Of a stretch of 64,000 nt of DNA, positions 9,596 through 18,958 are shown one piece after another. The stretch comes from an uncultured Rhodospirillaceae bacterium (GTDB lineage Bacteria; Pseudomonadota; Alphaproteobacteria; Rhodospirillales; Casp-alpha2), in the NCBI GenBank assembly GCA_913030825.1, contig CAJWCU010000014.1, positions 1 through 64,000 on the forward strand. The letters run 5' to 3'. The notes below the pieces were generated by a model. The model was not told the origin of the DNA. It saw only the letters and a program-made list of their open reading frames with translations, and did not search any database. Every line of letters starts with the position of its first letter. Positions within the stretch are counted from its first letter, which is position 1. The translations under genes and the position numbers were made by a program.

Positions 9596-10294
9596 TCAGT
9601 CGGACGTTAGCACCACCAAGGCGTCGACGGCGACCGGACGGCCACCGTCGGCGACGATCACCGGATTGACGTCGATCTCGGCGATTTCCGGATGGGCAAC
9701 GGCTGCCGCGCTCACGCCCGCGATGGCGCGGGCCAAGGCGTCGCGGTCGGCTTCCGGCATGCCGCGGTAGGGGCCCAACAGGGCCGCGGCGCGGATTTCA
9801 TCCATCATCGAAAGCGCTTCGGTTTCGCTGACCGGGGTCAGGCGCAGGACCGTGTCCTTCAAGGCTTCGGCGAAGATCCCGCCCAGGCCGAAGGTGACGC
9901 AGGGGCCGTATTGCGCGTCCCGCGTCATGCCCAACAGGAATTCCCGCTTGCCGGACGCCATTTCCTGGACCAGCAGGCCGCCGCCCGCAGGGAGTTTGGA
10001 CAACAGGCGCGCCGCCGCGTCCCGCAGGGCGGCTTCGTCGGCCAGGCCAACTTCGACCAATCCGGCCTCGGTCTTATGGGCGAGGTCGGGCGCGTTGCCC
10101 TTGAGGACGACCGGATAGCCGATCTTTTCCGCGGCCCGGGCCGCGCCGTCGGCATCGTCGGCGAGATGTTCCGCCGTGACCGGTACGCCATGGGCGGCCA
10201 GAACCTGTTTGGAATCGTATTCCGAGAGGGTCCGCGCCCCTTGGGCGCGGGCATCGGCGATGATCCGGCGGGCGGTATCGAGAGAGCCGGTCAT
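9596..10294 (-). CDS. ATP-grasp subunit of an acyl-CoA synthetase (acetate-CoA ligase, NDP-forming, beta-like)
   Basis: VLAAHGVPVTAEHLADDADGAARAAEKIGYPVVLKGNAPDLAHKTEAGLVEVGL; ATG at 10294 overlaps the upstream stop as ATGA. Confidence 0.87.
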   Translation of the reverse strand: MTGSLDTARRIIADARAQGARTLSEYDSKQVLAAHGVPVTAEHLADDADGAARAAEKIGYPVVLKGNAPDLAHKTEAGLVEVGLADEAALRDAAARLLSKLPAGGGLLVQEMASGKREFLLGMTRDAQYGPCVTFGLGGIFAEALKDTVLRLTPVSETEALSMMDEIRAAALLGPYRGMPEADRDALARAIAGVSAAAVAHPEIAEIDVNPVIVADGGRPVAVDALVVLTSD

Positions 10295-11706
10295 TGGCCG
10301 TCCTCCGCCCGCGCATCCAGGAAACGGCGGTAATCCAACAGGGCGCGCATGGCCTTCACGGCGCCGCGCGCCGAGAAATAGATCGGCATCTGGTTCTTCT
10401 TCAATTGGGGGATGGCCTGGGCGGCGAGGGATTGCGCCCCGGTCCAGCCGATGATGACGGGTTTGTCCGTGGCGCGCGCGGCCTCTGTGAAGATGTCGCA
10501 ATAGAAACTGGCGCGCGGTTCGCCCACCATGGTGACCAACAAGAACACCCCGTCGATGTTGTCCTGCTCCAGGACCGTGCGGATGGTGTCCTGATAACCG
10601 GTAGGGGTGGCGCGGATCTGCTGCGTCACGTCGACCGGATTGCGCAGCGCGCCGAACGGGGGAATGAACTGCTTCAACGTTTCCTGGGCGGCGGAGGAGA
10701 GTTCCGGCACATCCAGGCCGAAGCGGTGGCATTCGTCGGCGCAGACGCCGCAGATGCCGCCGGACGGCCCGATCACGCCCATGCGCGTCCCCTGGGGCAG
10801 TTTGTTCAGGAGGCGGGAGAAGGTAATCGCCGTCGGCAACAGGTCAGAGGCGTCGTCGACCCGCACGACGCCGTACTTGCGGCAAACCGCGTCGAACACC
10901 GCGTCGGAGCCGACCATGGCCCCGGTATGGGAGGCGGCGGCGGCGGCCGAAACCTCGGACAGGCCGATTTTGTAGACGACCACGGGCTTGCCGGCCTTGG
11001 CGGCCTTGGCGAGGGCGGCAGTGAATTTATCCGGATCGCGGATGCCTTCGATGAACAGGGCCAGAACACGGGTCTGCGGATCGTCCACAAGGTAATCCAT
11101 ATAGTCTGCGACCTGCAGGTCGGCCTCGTTGCCGACGGAAACCCAATGGCTGAACCCGCCTTGTTCCTCGGTCCCGGTGCCCAACATGGAGCCGCCGACG
11201 GCGCCCGATTGGGTCAGGAAGGCGATGTCGCCTTTCTTGAAGTCGTCCATGGCGCAGACCATGGAGGTACAGCAGACCATGTCGTTGGCGATGGAAATCA
11301 GGCCGTTCGTGTTGGGTCCGCAGAACCGCACGCCGCCTTCCTTGGCGGCGGCGATCAGGTCGGCCTCCAATTCCGGCTCCCCGGCCTCGCCGAAGCCCGA
11401 TGCCAGGACCACCGCGGTCTTCACGCCCTTGGCGGCGCAATCCTTCATGACCGCGACGCTGGCCTTGGCCGGGACGGCGATCAGGGCCAGGTCGATCTCG
11501 TCCGGAACATCGGCGACGGACGCGAAGCAGGGCATGCCCCGAATTTCCGCTTCCTTCGGATTAACCGGATAGACCTTGCCCGGATAGCGGTGGGCCAGCA
11601 GGTAGTTCAGCGCGACCGTGCCCAACTTGTCGCCGCCGGCGGCGTTCTTGGTTTGGGACGCGCCGATGACGGCGATCGAACGCGCCCGGATCATGGCATC
11701 GAGCAT
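10291..11706 (-). CDS. CoA-binding subunit of an acyl-CoA synthetase (NDP-forming, alpha-like)
   Basis: SIAVIGASQTKNAAGGDKLGTVALNYLLAHRYPGKVYPVNPKEAEIRGMPCFASVADVPDEIDLALIAVPA. Confidence 0.9.
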   Translation of the reverse strand: MLDAMIRARSIAVIGASQTKNAAGGDKLGTVALNYLLAHRYPGKVYPVNPKEAEIRGMPCFASVADVPDEIDLALIAVPAKASVAVMKDCAAKGVKTAVVLASGFGEAGEPELEADLIAAAKEGGVRFCGPNTNGLISIANDMVCCTSMVCAMDDFKKGDIAFLTQSGAVGGSMLGTGTEEQGGFSHWVSVGNEADLQVADYMDYLVDDPQTRVLALFIEGIRDPDKFTAALAKAAKAGKPVVVYKIGLSEVSAAAAASHTGAMVGSDAVFDAVCRKYGVVRVDDASDLLPTAITFSRLLNKLPQGTRMGVIGPSGGICGVCADECHRFGLDVPELSSAAQETLKQFIPPFGALRNPVDVTQQIRATPTGYQDTIRTVLEQDNIDGVFLLVTMVGEPRASFYCDIFTEAARATDKPVIIGWTGAQSLAAQAIPQLKKNQMPIYFSARGAVKAMRALLDYRRFLDARAEDGQ

Positions 11707-11712
11707 GGAAGG

Positions 11713-12528
11713 TCAGTCTTTCTTGCCGTCTTTGGTCTTGGATTTGGATTCCAGCATCTCGGCCATCGCGTTGACGGCTTCCTCGTGCTCCGGCGTGGTA
11801 TGGGCCAGTGCCTGAAACGCCGCCGACATTTCCAACAGGGTTTCCATGCGGACGTGGGCACTTTCCCTGAGCAGCCGCTTGGTCAGGCGCAGGGCCTGGC
11901 CCGGGTTGCAGGCGATGCGCCCGGCCAGTTCGTTGGCGGCCTCCATCAATTGGTCCGCCGGGACGACCTTGGACACCAGGCCGCAGGCCAGGGCCTCGGC
12001 GGCGTCGATGGTGTCGCCGGTGAACGCCATTTCATAAGCCTTGGAAAAGCCCACGGCGCGCGGCAGGAAATAGGCCCCGCCGTCACCCGGGATGATTCCC
12101 AGCTTGACGAAGCTTTCGGCGAACTTGGCGTATTCCGAGGCGATGCGGATGTCGCACATGGTCGCCAGATCGCAGCCCGCGCCGATGGCCGCCCCGTTGA
12201 CGGCGGCGATGGTCGGCACTTCGATGTTGTAGAACGCCTTGGGAATGCGTTGAATGCCGTTCAGATAGTTGCGACGGACCTCCGCGGGGTTGCCCTGATT
12301 GAGCCCCTGCTTGTTTCGCATAGCGAAAATATTCCCACCGGCGCTGAAGGCTTTTCCGGCGCCCGTCAAAATGACGACTTTCACGTCCATGTCGGCGTTG
12401 ACGCGCGCGCAGGCATCGACAAAACCTTGTGATTGGTTTTTTCCCGACAGGGAATTGCGCTTTTCCGGGTCATTCATGGTCAAAGTGACCACGGGGCCCT
12501 GTTGCTCGTAGATGAGAAAATCGTCCAT
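11713..12528 (-). CDS. enoyl-CoA hydratase/isomerase (crotonase) family protein
   Basis: KAFSAGGNIFAM; AAVNGAAIGAGCDLATMCDIRIASEYAKF. Confidence 0.92.
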   Translation of the reverse strand: MDDFLIYEQQGPVVTLTMNDPEKRNSLSGKNQSQGFVDACARVNADMDVKVVILTGAGKAFSAGGNIFAMRNKQGLNQGNPAEVRRNYLNGIQRIPKAFYNIEVPTIAAVNGAAIGAGCDLATMCDIRIASEYAKFAESFVKLGIIPGDGGAYFLPRAVGFSKAYEMAFTGDTIDAAEALACGLVSKVVPADQLMEAANELAGRIACNPGQALRLTKRLLRESAHVRMETLLEMSAAFQALAHTTPEHEEAVNAMAEMLESKSKTKDGKKD

Positions 12529-12590
12529 TTTTCTTTCCCGGCTGTTTCCGTTGGGTCTTGTTGTAACGCATTACGAAGCGCTATAAAACG

Positions 12591-12602
12591 ATTGTATACA
12601 AT
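12591..12602. promoter_or_regulatory. candidate operator palindrome ATTGTATACAAT
   Basis: Perfect 12-bp palindrome in the intergenic region between divergent crotonase and acyl-CoA dehydrogenase genes; same 12-mer at 42036-42047. Confidence 0.6.
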
Positions 12603-12629
12603 ATTTCTCAGGAAAATAGGACTAAAATC

Positions 12630-13793
12630 TTGGAGGATATCCGCTTCACGCCGGGCCTGTTGCCGCCCGAAGCCGAAGAGCTTCGCGGCGAGGTTCGCGG
12701 CTTCATCGCAGAGCACCTGAAAGGCTATCCCGGCGTCAAACGCGCCAAGACCTGGGCCGGCTCCGATCCTGAATTTTCAAAGAAGATGGGGGCCCAGGGC
12801 TGGATCGGCATGACCTGGCCGAAAGAGGTCGGCGGTCACGGCCGTTCGGCCCTGGAACGCTATGTCGTGCTGGAAGAAATGCTGTCGGCGGGCGCGCCTG
12901 TCGCGGCCCATTGGATCGCCGACCGGCAAAGCGGTCCCTTGCTGATGCGTTTCGGCACGGAAGAGCAGCGCCGCGAGATCATTCCCGCCATCGTGCGCGG
13001 CGAATGCTACTTCTGCATCGGCATGAGCGAGCCCAATTCCGGATCGGACCTGGCGTCCATCCGCACGAAGGCTGAACGTTCGTCGAACGGTTGGGTGATC
13101 AACGGCCAGAAGATTTGGACCTCCAAGGCCCATATGGCTCACTACATGATCGCTCTGGTCCGGACCAGCCCGCAGGACCCCAGCGACCGCCACGCGGGCA
13201 TGTCGCAATTCCTGATCGACATGAAGAAGACCAAGGGGATCACCGTCCGCCCGATCCGCAACATGGCGGGCGAGCAGATGTTCAACGAAGTGTTCTTCGA
13301 AGACGCGGAAGTGCCCGAAGAGGCATTGCTCGGCACGGAAGGCGGCGGTTGGGGCCAGGTCACGACCGAACTGGCGTTCGAACGCAGCGGCCCCGAACGC
13401 TATATCTCCAGCTTCCAATTGCTGTTCGAACTGGTCCGCGCCCTTGAAGACGACCCGGACGCCCTGACCAAAGGCGGCAGCGCCGCCGGAATCGGCCGCA
13501 TGGTCGCCCATATGCAGACCTTGCGTCAGATGTCGACTTCCATCGCGACGATGCTGGAACGCGGCGAAAGCCCCAATCTGGCGGCGGCCTTCGTCAAGGA
13601 ACTGGGTGTCGCCTACGAACAGGACATGCCCGGCAAGGTACATGACGTCCTGGGCCGCTCGCCGCTTACGGGGGGCGACGGCTTCGATCAGGTGATGGGT
13701 TACCTCACCATGGCCTCGCGGTCGTTCTCACTGCGCGGCGGCACACGGGAAATCATGCGCGGCATGATCGCCCGCGGACTGGGATTGCGCTAA
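12630..13793 (+). CDS. acyl-CoA dehydrogenase family protein
   Basis: CFCIGMSEPNSGSDLASIRTKAERSSNGWVINGQKIWTSKAHMAHYMIALVRT (read as YFCIGMSEP...); TTG start at 12630. Confidence 0.92.
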   Translation: MEDIRFTPGLLPPEAEELRGEVRGFIAEHLKGYPGVKRAKTWAGSDPEFSKKMGAQGWIGMTWPKEVGGHGRSALERYVVLEEMLSAGAPVAAHWIADRQSGPLLMRFGTEEQRREIIPAIVRGECYFCIGMSEPNSGSDLASIRTKAERSSNGWVINGQKIWTSKAHMAHYMIALVRTSPQDPSDRHAGMSQFLIDMKKTKGITVRPIRNMAGEQMFNEVFFEDAEVPEEALLGTEGGGWGQVTTELAFERSGPERYISSFQLLFELVRALEDDPDALTKGGSAAGIGRMVAHMQTLRQMSTSIATMLERGESPNLAAAFVKELGVAYEQDMPGKVHDVLGRSPLTGGDGFDQVMGYLTMASRSFSLRGGTREIMRGMIARGLGLR

Positions 13794-14869
13794 TGAACGA
13801 GACAAGCGAACTGACCAACATTCTGGCGGAAACCGCCGGGCGCCTATTCACCGACCACGTGACCCGCGATTCTCTGGATGCGGCGGAGCAGGGGACCTGG
13901 CCCGCCGACCTCTGGCAACAGCTGGAGGAAAACGGCCTGACCCAACCCTTGGCGCCGGAAGAATTGGGCGGTCTCGGCGCGGGCTTCGCCGAAGCTTTCG
14001 TCATCGCCTTCGCCGCCGGCAGCGGCCGTGCCCCGGTGCCTTTGGTTGAGACCATGACGGCGGGCTGGCTTCTCGGCCGGGCCGGGATCGAGGTGCCGTC
14101 GGGGCCGCTCGGCCTGATCGACGGCGCGTCGGGTCTGAGCGTCGATGACGGTGCCCTTTCGGGCGCGGTCAAGGGCGTGCCCTGGGCGGCCAGATCCACC
14201 CATCTGGTCGCCGAGGTCGATGGCACCGTTCGGCTGATCCCGACGGATACCGTCCAGATCACGCCAGACACCAACATGGCGGCCGAACCCCGTGACACGG
14301 TCGCGTTCGATAACGTCGAGCCGGTGGCCAGCGGCGTTCTGGGCGAAGGTGGCGATCTAGCCGCCGTTCGCGTCGTCGGGGCCGCCATGCGCGCGGCCCA
14401 GATGGCTGGGGCCTGTGAGAAGGCGATCAGCCTTGCCGTGCTGCACGCCAAGGACCGTCAGCAGTTCGGCCGGCCCATCGCCAAGTTCCAAGCGATCCAA
14501 CAGATGCTGTCCCGCGCCGCCGCCCGTGCCGCGCAGGCCCGCGTGGCCGCCGAGGTTGCTTTCATCGCGCTGGACCGTGCGGTGGCGAAGGATACGGCCG
14601 AAGCCTGGGCCAATGCGGAAATGGATGTTGCCGCGGCCAAGGTGGTGACCGGGGAAGCGGCGGAAATCGTCTATGACGCGGCCCACCAGACCCACGGCGC
14701 CATCGGCTTTACCTACGAACACGAACTGCACTTCACGACCCGCCGGCTTTGGGCCTGGCGGGGCGAGTTCGGAGCCGAGACGGAATGGGCCGAGGAAATC
14801 GGCCGCCGCGTATTGGGCCGGGGGGCGGAAAACCTCTGGCCGGACCTGACGGCGCGGCAAATGGGCTGA
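13793..14869 (+). CDS. acyl-CoA dehydrogenase family protein
   Basis: HAKDRQQFGRPIAKFQAIQQMLSRAAARAAQARVAAEVAF; HQTHGAIGFTYEHELHFTTRRLWAWRGEFG; overlaps upstream stop. Confidence 0.9.
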   Translation: MNETSELTNILAETAGRLFTDHVTRDSLDAAEQGTWPADLWQQLEENGLTQPLAPEELGGLGAGFAEAFVIAFAAGSGRAPVPLVETMTAGWLLGRAGIEVPSGPLGLIDGASGLSVDDGALSGAVKGVPWAARSTHLVAEVDGTVRLIPTDTVQITPDTNMAAEPRDTVAFDNVEPVASGVLGEGGDLAAVRVVGAAMRAAQMAGACEKAISLAVLHAKDRQQFGRPIAKFQAIQQMLSRAAARAAQARVAAEVAFIALDRAVAKDTAEAWANAEMDVAAAKVVTGEAAEIVYDAAHQTHGAIGFTYEHELHFTTRRLWAWRGEFGAETEWAEEIGRRVLGRGAENLWPDLTARQMG

Positions 14870-14883
14870 ACCCTGCTTGGTAA

Positions 14884-14907
14884 GGCCGCCGGGTTTATCC
14901 GGCGGCC
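14884..14907. terminator. hairpin between convergent genes (GGCCGCCGG-gtttat-CCGGCGGCC)
   Basis: Perfect 9-bp stem with 6-nt loop between convergent stops; no clear T-tract. Confidence 0.4.
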
Positions 14908-15935
14908 GATCCGGCGGCGTCCAGGAAGGCGTCGATCTCGGCTTCCGTTGAATTGAACGCGCAGACCAGCCGCACCCGGCGGCGGTCGTCCTCGGCGCTG
15001 ACCGGCCCCCGGTCGTAGAACAGGAACCCGGCGGCCTGCAGGGCCGCCGCCATGGCCTGGGGCATCAAGGGAAAGACCTGATTGCCGTCGACCGGGTCGG
15101 CGGTTTCGACGTCCAGTGCGGCCAGGCCGTCGGCCAGGCGTTTGGCCATGGCATTGGCCTGGCGCGCATTGTTCACCCAAAGGCCGTCCGCCAGATAGGC
15201 CTCCATCTGTGCCGTCATCAGGCGCATCTTCGACAACACATGGCCCGACCGCTTCTGGCGGTAGATGAAATCGTCGCCAAGCGACGGGTTGAAGAAGATC
15301 ACGGCCTCCAGCGCCAGCGCGCCGTTCTTCGATCCGCCGAAGCTCAGGACGTCGACCCCGGCCTTCCAGGTCATGTCGGCGGGCGAACAGTTCTGCCCCG
15401 CCAAGGCGTTGGCGAAGCGCGAGCCATCCATATGCAGATAAAGGTCGTGCTTGCGGCAGACATCGCCGATGGCCGCGATCTCGTCCGGGCGGTAGGCCGT
15501 GCCTTTTTCCGTCAATTGCGTGACCGAGACGGCACGGACCTGCGACCAATGCTCGTCACCCCGGCCCTGCAGGGTCGCGGTCTCGACCGCGTCCGGCCGA
15601 ACCTTGCCTTGATCGCCCGGCAGGCCCAGCAGCTTGGCGCCCCCAGAATACATCACCGGGCCGTTGCATTCGTGTTCGTTGATATGCGCGTGCTCGTGAC
15701 AGACCACGGCACCCCAGGGCGGCGTGATGCAGGAGACGGCGAGGCCGTTGGCCGCCGTGCCCGACGGCACGAAGAAGACCTTGGCATCCGTATCGAACAC
15801 TTCGCAGACTTTGTCGCGGGCCCGCGCCGTGCCTTCGTCGTGGCCGTAGGGCATGGTCCGGCCTTCGTTGGCGGCGACGATCGCGGCGAGAATATCCGGA
15901 TGGGCGCCCGCGGTGTTGTCGGATGCGAAGTTCAT
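14895..15935 (-). CDS. low-specificity threonine aldolase family protein (PLP)
   Basis: NFASDNTAGAHPDILAAIVAANEGRTMPYGHDEGT; LHMDGSRFANAL; SFGGSKNGALALEAVIFF. Confidence 0.9.
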   Translation of the reverse strand: MNFASDNTAGAHPDILAAIVAANEGRTMPYGHDEGTARARDKVCEVFDTDAKVFFVPSGTAANGLAVSCITPPWGAVVCHEHAHINEHECNGPVMYSGGAKLLGLPGDQGKVRPDAVETATLQGRGDEHWSQVRAVSVTQLTEKGTAYRPDEIAAIGDVCRKHDLYLHMDGSRFANALAGQNCSPADMTWKAGVDVLSFGGSKNGALALEAVIFFNPSLGDDFIYRQKRSGHVLSKMRLMTAQMEAYLADGLWVNNARQANAMAKRLADGLAALDVETADPVDGNQVFPLMPQAMAAALQAAGFLFYDRGPVSAEDDRRRVRLVCAFNSTEAEIDAFLDAAGSAAG

Positions 15936-15974
15936 GGGGCGGGACTCCTTGTAAAACGTCAGTTGGGTGAATTG

Positions 15975-16412
15975 TCAGCCGGTCGGGCGCAGGGGGATCG
16001 GATGAAAGGCGTTGCGGTCGTCGTCCACGCCATGGGCGCGGATGTCGATTACCTTGCCCTCGGCAACCGCGACGATGACCCAAATCAAATTCGTTTCATA
16101 GGCCATGCGCAGGTCCGTGGCGCTGGGCTCGGCCGGGCCCCCCGGATGGGAATGGTAGTGACCGACGATGGCCTCGTCGGTCCCTTCCAGGGCGCGCATC
16201 AGGTCGAAGCGGACCTGAGGGTCGATCTCGAAGCTGTCTTCGGCCCGTCCCTCGGTCACGTTTGCCGAGGGCACGACGCGGGTGACCGCCGTCTGGCCGC
16301 CGCGACCGTCGGCGCGCCCGGCCAGCAGGCCGCAGCATTCATGGGGAAAGGCGGCTTCCGCCGCGCGGGAAATGTCGTCCAGAAGCGTCTGGGGAAGGAT
16401 CAACACGGCCAC
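15975..16412 (-). CDS. JAMM/MPN (Mov34/PAD-1, M67-like) metallopeptidase
   Basis: HECCGLLAG and GHYHSHPGGPAEPSATD (HxHx7Sx2D); GTG start at 16412 or 16406. Confidence 0.82.
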   Translation of the reverse strand: MAVLILPQTLLDDISRAAEAAFPHECCGLLAGRADGRGGQTAVTRVVPSANVTEGRAEDSFEIDPQVRFDLMRALEGTDEAIVGHYHSHPGGPAEPSATDLRMAYETNLIWVIVAVAEGKVIDIRAHGVDDDRNAFHPIPLRPTG

Positions 16413-16428
16413 AATACGCCGTCGGCCG

Positions 16429-16785
16429 TCACGGCTTGATACGGCCCGAGACGGCGCCGGTTCGCGCATCGATAATCAGCACCTGGCCGCAGACCCCGAC
16501 CGGCCCGGTCAGGATGAAGACTTGCGCGCCCGCCGGGCGGACATCCGTGATCTCGCAGCCCGTCGGCAGGTTCAGCTCGATATCGCCGGAAACGGACACG
16601 GGCGGCGCGAGCTGCGCCGGAGGCGGTGCGGCGGCCGTCGTCGGGGCCTTCGCGGTCTTGGCGTTGCCGAACAGCCGCCAGTCGGGATTTTCCGAGGTCT
16701 TGATGAGACCGTAGACCAGCAGGCCGAGCGCCAGGGCGATCAGAACGCCCAGGCCGATGACGATGAATTTGAGAAGCGCATGCAT
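16429..16785 (-). CDS. small single-TM hypothetical protein
   Basis: 118-aa ORF with N-terminal TM FIVIGLGVLIALALGLLVYGLI; orientation matches the downstream JAMM gene. Confidence 0.7.
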   Translation of the reverse strand: MHALLKFIVIGLGVLIALALGLLVYGLIKTSENPDWRLFGNAKTAKAPTTAAAPPPAQLAPPVSVSGDIELNLPTGCEITDVRPAGAQVFILTGPVGVCGQVLIIDARTGAVSGRIKP

Positions 16786-16875
16786 GGCGCTTTAAGTGCA
16801 TCGTGGGGCCGAGGCTGTCAAGCCGCTGGCAGGGCGTTTCGATCACTGTCATGCAGCGCCCCAGGGAAGGCGGCC

Positions 16876-17415
16876 TTACGGTTTCGGAGCCGGGCAGGAG
16901 AGCCGGCGTTGAATGAAGCCCGGTGATAGGCCGGTTCTTTGCCATCTGTTCAGGGCGCGATTGACGTAATTCATGCCCTTCTTCGACGGAAGGAGATACA
17001 TCTTTCCGACAGGGCCGGTCTTTCGCCTGCGAACGTCGACCTCCGCGGCGGCAAAGGCAACTTGCCCCGGAGCCAGGGCGACCGGAATTTCCTGTTCCGC
17101 CCTGTCTTTGTATTTGAAACGCAGGGATGCCGTGTATTCGCCGGGCGAAAGGTGCAGACAGTAAAAATCGTCGACCGGGAACAGATCATCGTTGCGGAAG
17201 GCGGCGCCGCTTCCCCGAACGGTCACCTCATATCCCGCGGTCGCGCCACAGCACTCGGATACGAAGGGGTTCACGACCACCAGCGTCGCCTTGCCGGGTG
17301 GAACGGCAGGTGTCCAGGTTTCCATGACGATAGTGTCCGCCGGTTCGTCGATATTGGAGTTCGCCGCACAGGCTGACAACAGGACCGAAAAGATGATTAA
17401 TGGTGTGGTACGCAA
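16876..17415 (-). CDS. lipoprotein, DUF2846-like
   Basis: Lipobox LLSAC; body ATLVVVNPFVSECCGATAGYEVTVRG...YCLHLSPGEYTASLRFKYKDRAEQEIPVALAPGQVAF. Confidence 0.65.
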   Translation of the reverse strand: MRTTPLIIFSVLLSACAANSNIDEPADTIVMETWTPAVPPGKATLVVVNPFVSECCGATAGYEVTVRGSGAAFRNDDLFPVDDFYCLHLSPGEYTASLRFKYKDRAEQEIPVALAPGQVAFAAAEVDVRRRKTGPVGKMYLLPSKKGMNYVNRALNRWQRTGLSPGFIQRRLSCPAPKP

Positions 17416-17487
17416 TCGTCTCTCCTGAATGCGATGGCCTGTGGGCGCACATGTTTGGCCGCATGCACATCATTGAAATCGAACAGA

Positions 17488-17775
17488 ATGTTGTCAAAGC
17501 CACTTATCATAGTCGCCCATCTCGCGTTTCTTGCCGGCCTGCCGTTCTGGATTTTACTCGGCAGTTTCGCACCGATGCTTCTCACGGGACAGCCAGAGCA
17601 GGGCGCCGGGTATTTCGTTCTGTTTCTCTGCTATCTTGGTCCGGTCCTCAGCATTCTGGCATGTTTCGTTCTCTGGCAGGCATTGTGGGTGCGGGCCCAT
17701 GGCCGCGCTCACGCCGCCGCATGGGGCGTCATCGCCGTTCAGGCCGTCGCCGGGGTGATTGTTTTGTTGTCCTGA
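17488..17775 (+). CDS. small polytopic membrane protein
   Basis: Hydrophobic segments IIVAHLAFLAGLPFWILLGSF, YFVLFLCYLGPVLSILACFVLWQAL and WGVIAVQAVAGVIVLLS. Confidence 0.6.
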   Translation: MLSKPLIIVAHLAFLAGLPFWILLGSFAPMLLTGQPEQGAGYFVLFLCYLGPVLSILACFVLWQALWVRAHGRAHAAAWGVIAVQAVAGVIVLLS

Positions 17776-17841
17776 CTGTTCATCCCACCCAAAGCCCGGC
17801 GTAATGTGAGGCGTATCGCCTTCCGGCTATCGTTGGTTGAT

Positions 17842-18822
17842 ATGGAAAATCGAATAGAGGTTCAAATTCCGGATACCTTGTCAGGCGGTCGCCTGGACAA
17901 GGCGCTCGCGGCCTTGCTGCCGGAATTCTCGCGTGCCCGGCTGCAGGCGTTGCTGGCCGAGGGCTGCGTGACCGACGCCAAGGGCCGCGCGGTCACCGGT
18001 GGCAAGGGGAAGGTGTACCAAGGCGAAGTCTTCACCGTGCGGATTCCGCCGCCCACGCCGGCCGAGCCGGAAGGCCAGGACATTCCGCTCGACGTGGTCT
18101 ACGAGGACGACGACCTGATCGTCATCGATAAACCGGCGGGGCTGGTCGTGCATCCGGCGGCGGGCAATGCGGACGGCACCCTGGTCAACGCCCTGCTGGC
18201 CCATTGCAAGGGCTCGCTTTCAGGGATCGGCGGGGTCGAGCGGCCTGGCATCGTCCATCGGCTGGACAAGGACACCTCGGGTCTCATGGTTGCGGCCAAG
18301 ACCGATGCCGCGCACCGGGGACTCGCCAAGCAGTTCGAGGACCACAGCATCGACCGGGCCTATCTGGCGGTGGTCTGGGGCGTGCCACGCCCGACGGAAG
18401 GCGAGGTCGAAGGCAACATCGGCCGCGACCCCAAGAACCGGAAAAAGATGGCTGTGGTCGGCGAAGGCCGCGGCAAATATGCCAAGACATACTATTCCGT
18501 CGTCGAACGCCTGGGGACGCGGACGGCCTTGGTCGAATGCCGCCTGGCGACCGGGCGAACCCATCAGATCCGGGTGCATATGGCGTCTCTCGGCCATCCG
18601 GTGGTCGGCGATCCGCTCTATGCCGGGCGCCACGGCCGGCAGGCCGGTCCCACGGGCGCGTTGCCGGAGGACGTGAAAAAGACCCTGGTGGACGGTAAAG
18701 GCCAAGCGCTTCACGCATATATTCTCGGCTTCACCCATCCTGCGTCTGGGGAAAGATTGCAATTTAAATCAAAAAAATTGAACTATATTAATATGTTATG
18801 CGACATTTTCCGTTCGGTCTAA
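17842..18822 (+). CDS. rluD: RluA-family pseudouridine synthase, RluD-like
   Basis: S4 domain (GGRLDKALAALLPEFSRARLQALLAEG) plus HRLDKDTSGLMVAAKT; TGRTHQIRVHMASLGHPVVGDPLY; upstream of rpoH. Confidence 0.9.
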   Translation: MENRIEVQIPDTLSGGRLDKALAALLPEFSRARLQALLAEGCVTDAKGRAVTGGKGKVYQGEVFTVRIPPPTPAEPEGQDIPLDVVYEDDDLIVIDKPAGLVVHPAAGNADGTLVNALLAHCKGSLSGIGGVERPGIVHRLDKDTSGLMVAAKTDAAHRGLAKQFEDHSIDRAYLAVVWGVPRPTEGEVEGNIGRDPKNRKKMAVVGEGRGKYAKTYYSVVERLGTRTALVECRLATGRTHQIRVHMASLGHPVVGDPLYAGRHGRQAGPTGALPEDVKKTLVDGKGQALHAYILGFTHPASGERLQFKSKKLNYINMLCDIFRSV

Positions 18823-18958
18823 AAAGTCTTGTCCGGCAGCCCTTTCGCAGGTTAATATCCGACTAAATCGGTATAGTTTAACGCAGCCCGGAAATATCCA
18901 TTTCGGCCGCCACATAGCGGCGGAACCGCTGCGTTCGGATACAAGGGACGTAATCATC

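Noticed and set aside
10294-12432. 712-aa plus-strand ORF
   Set aside because: Antisense to the clearly conserved acyl-CoA synthetase alpha and crotonase genes; composition rich in G/R/H/V typical of GC-rich antisense frames
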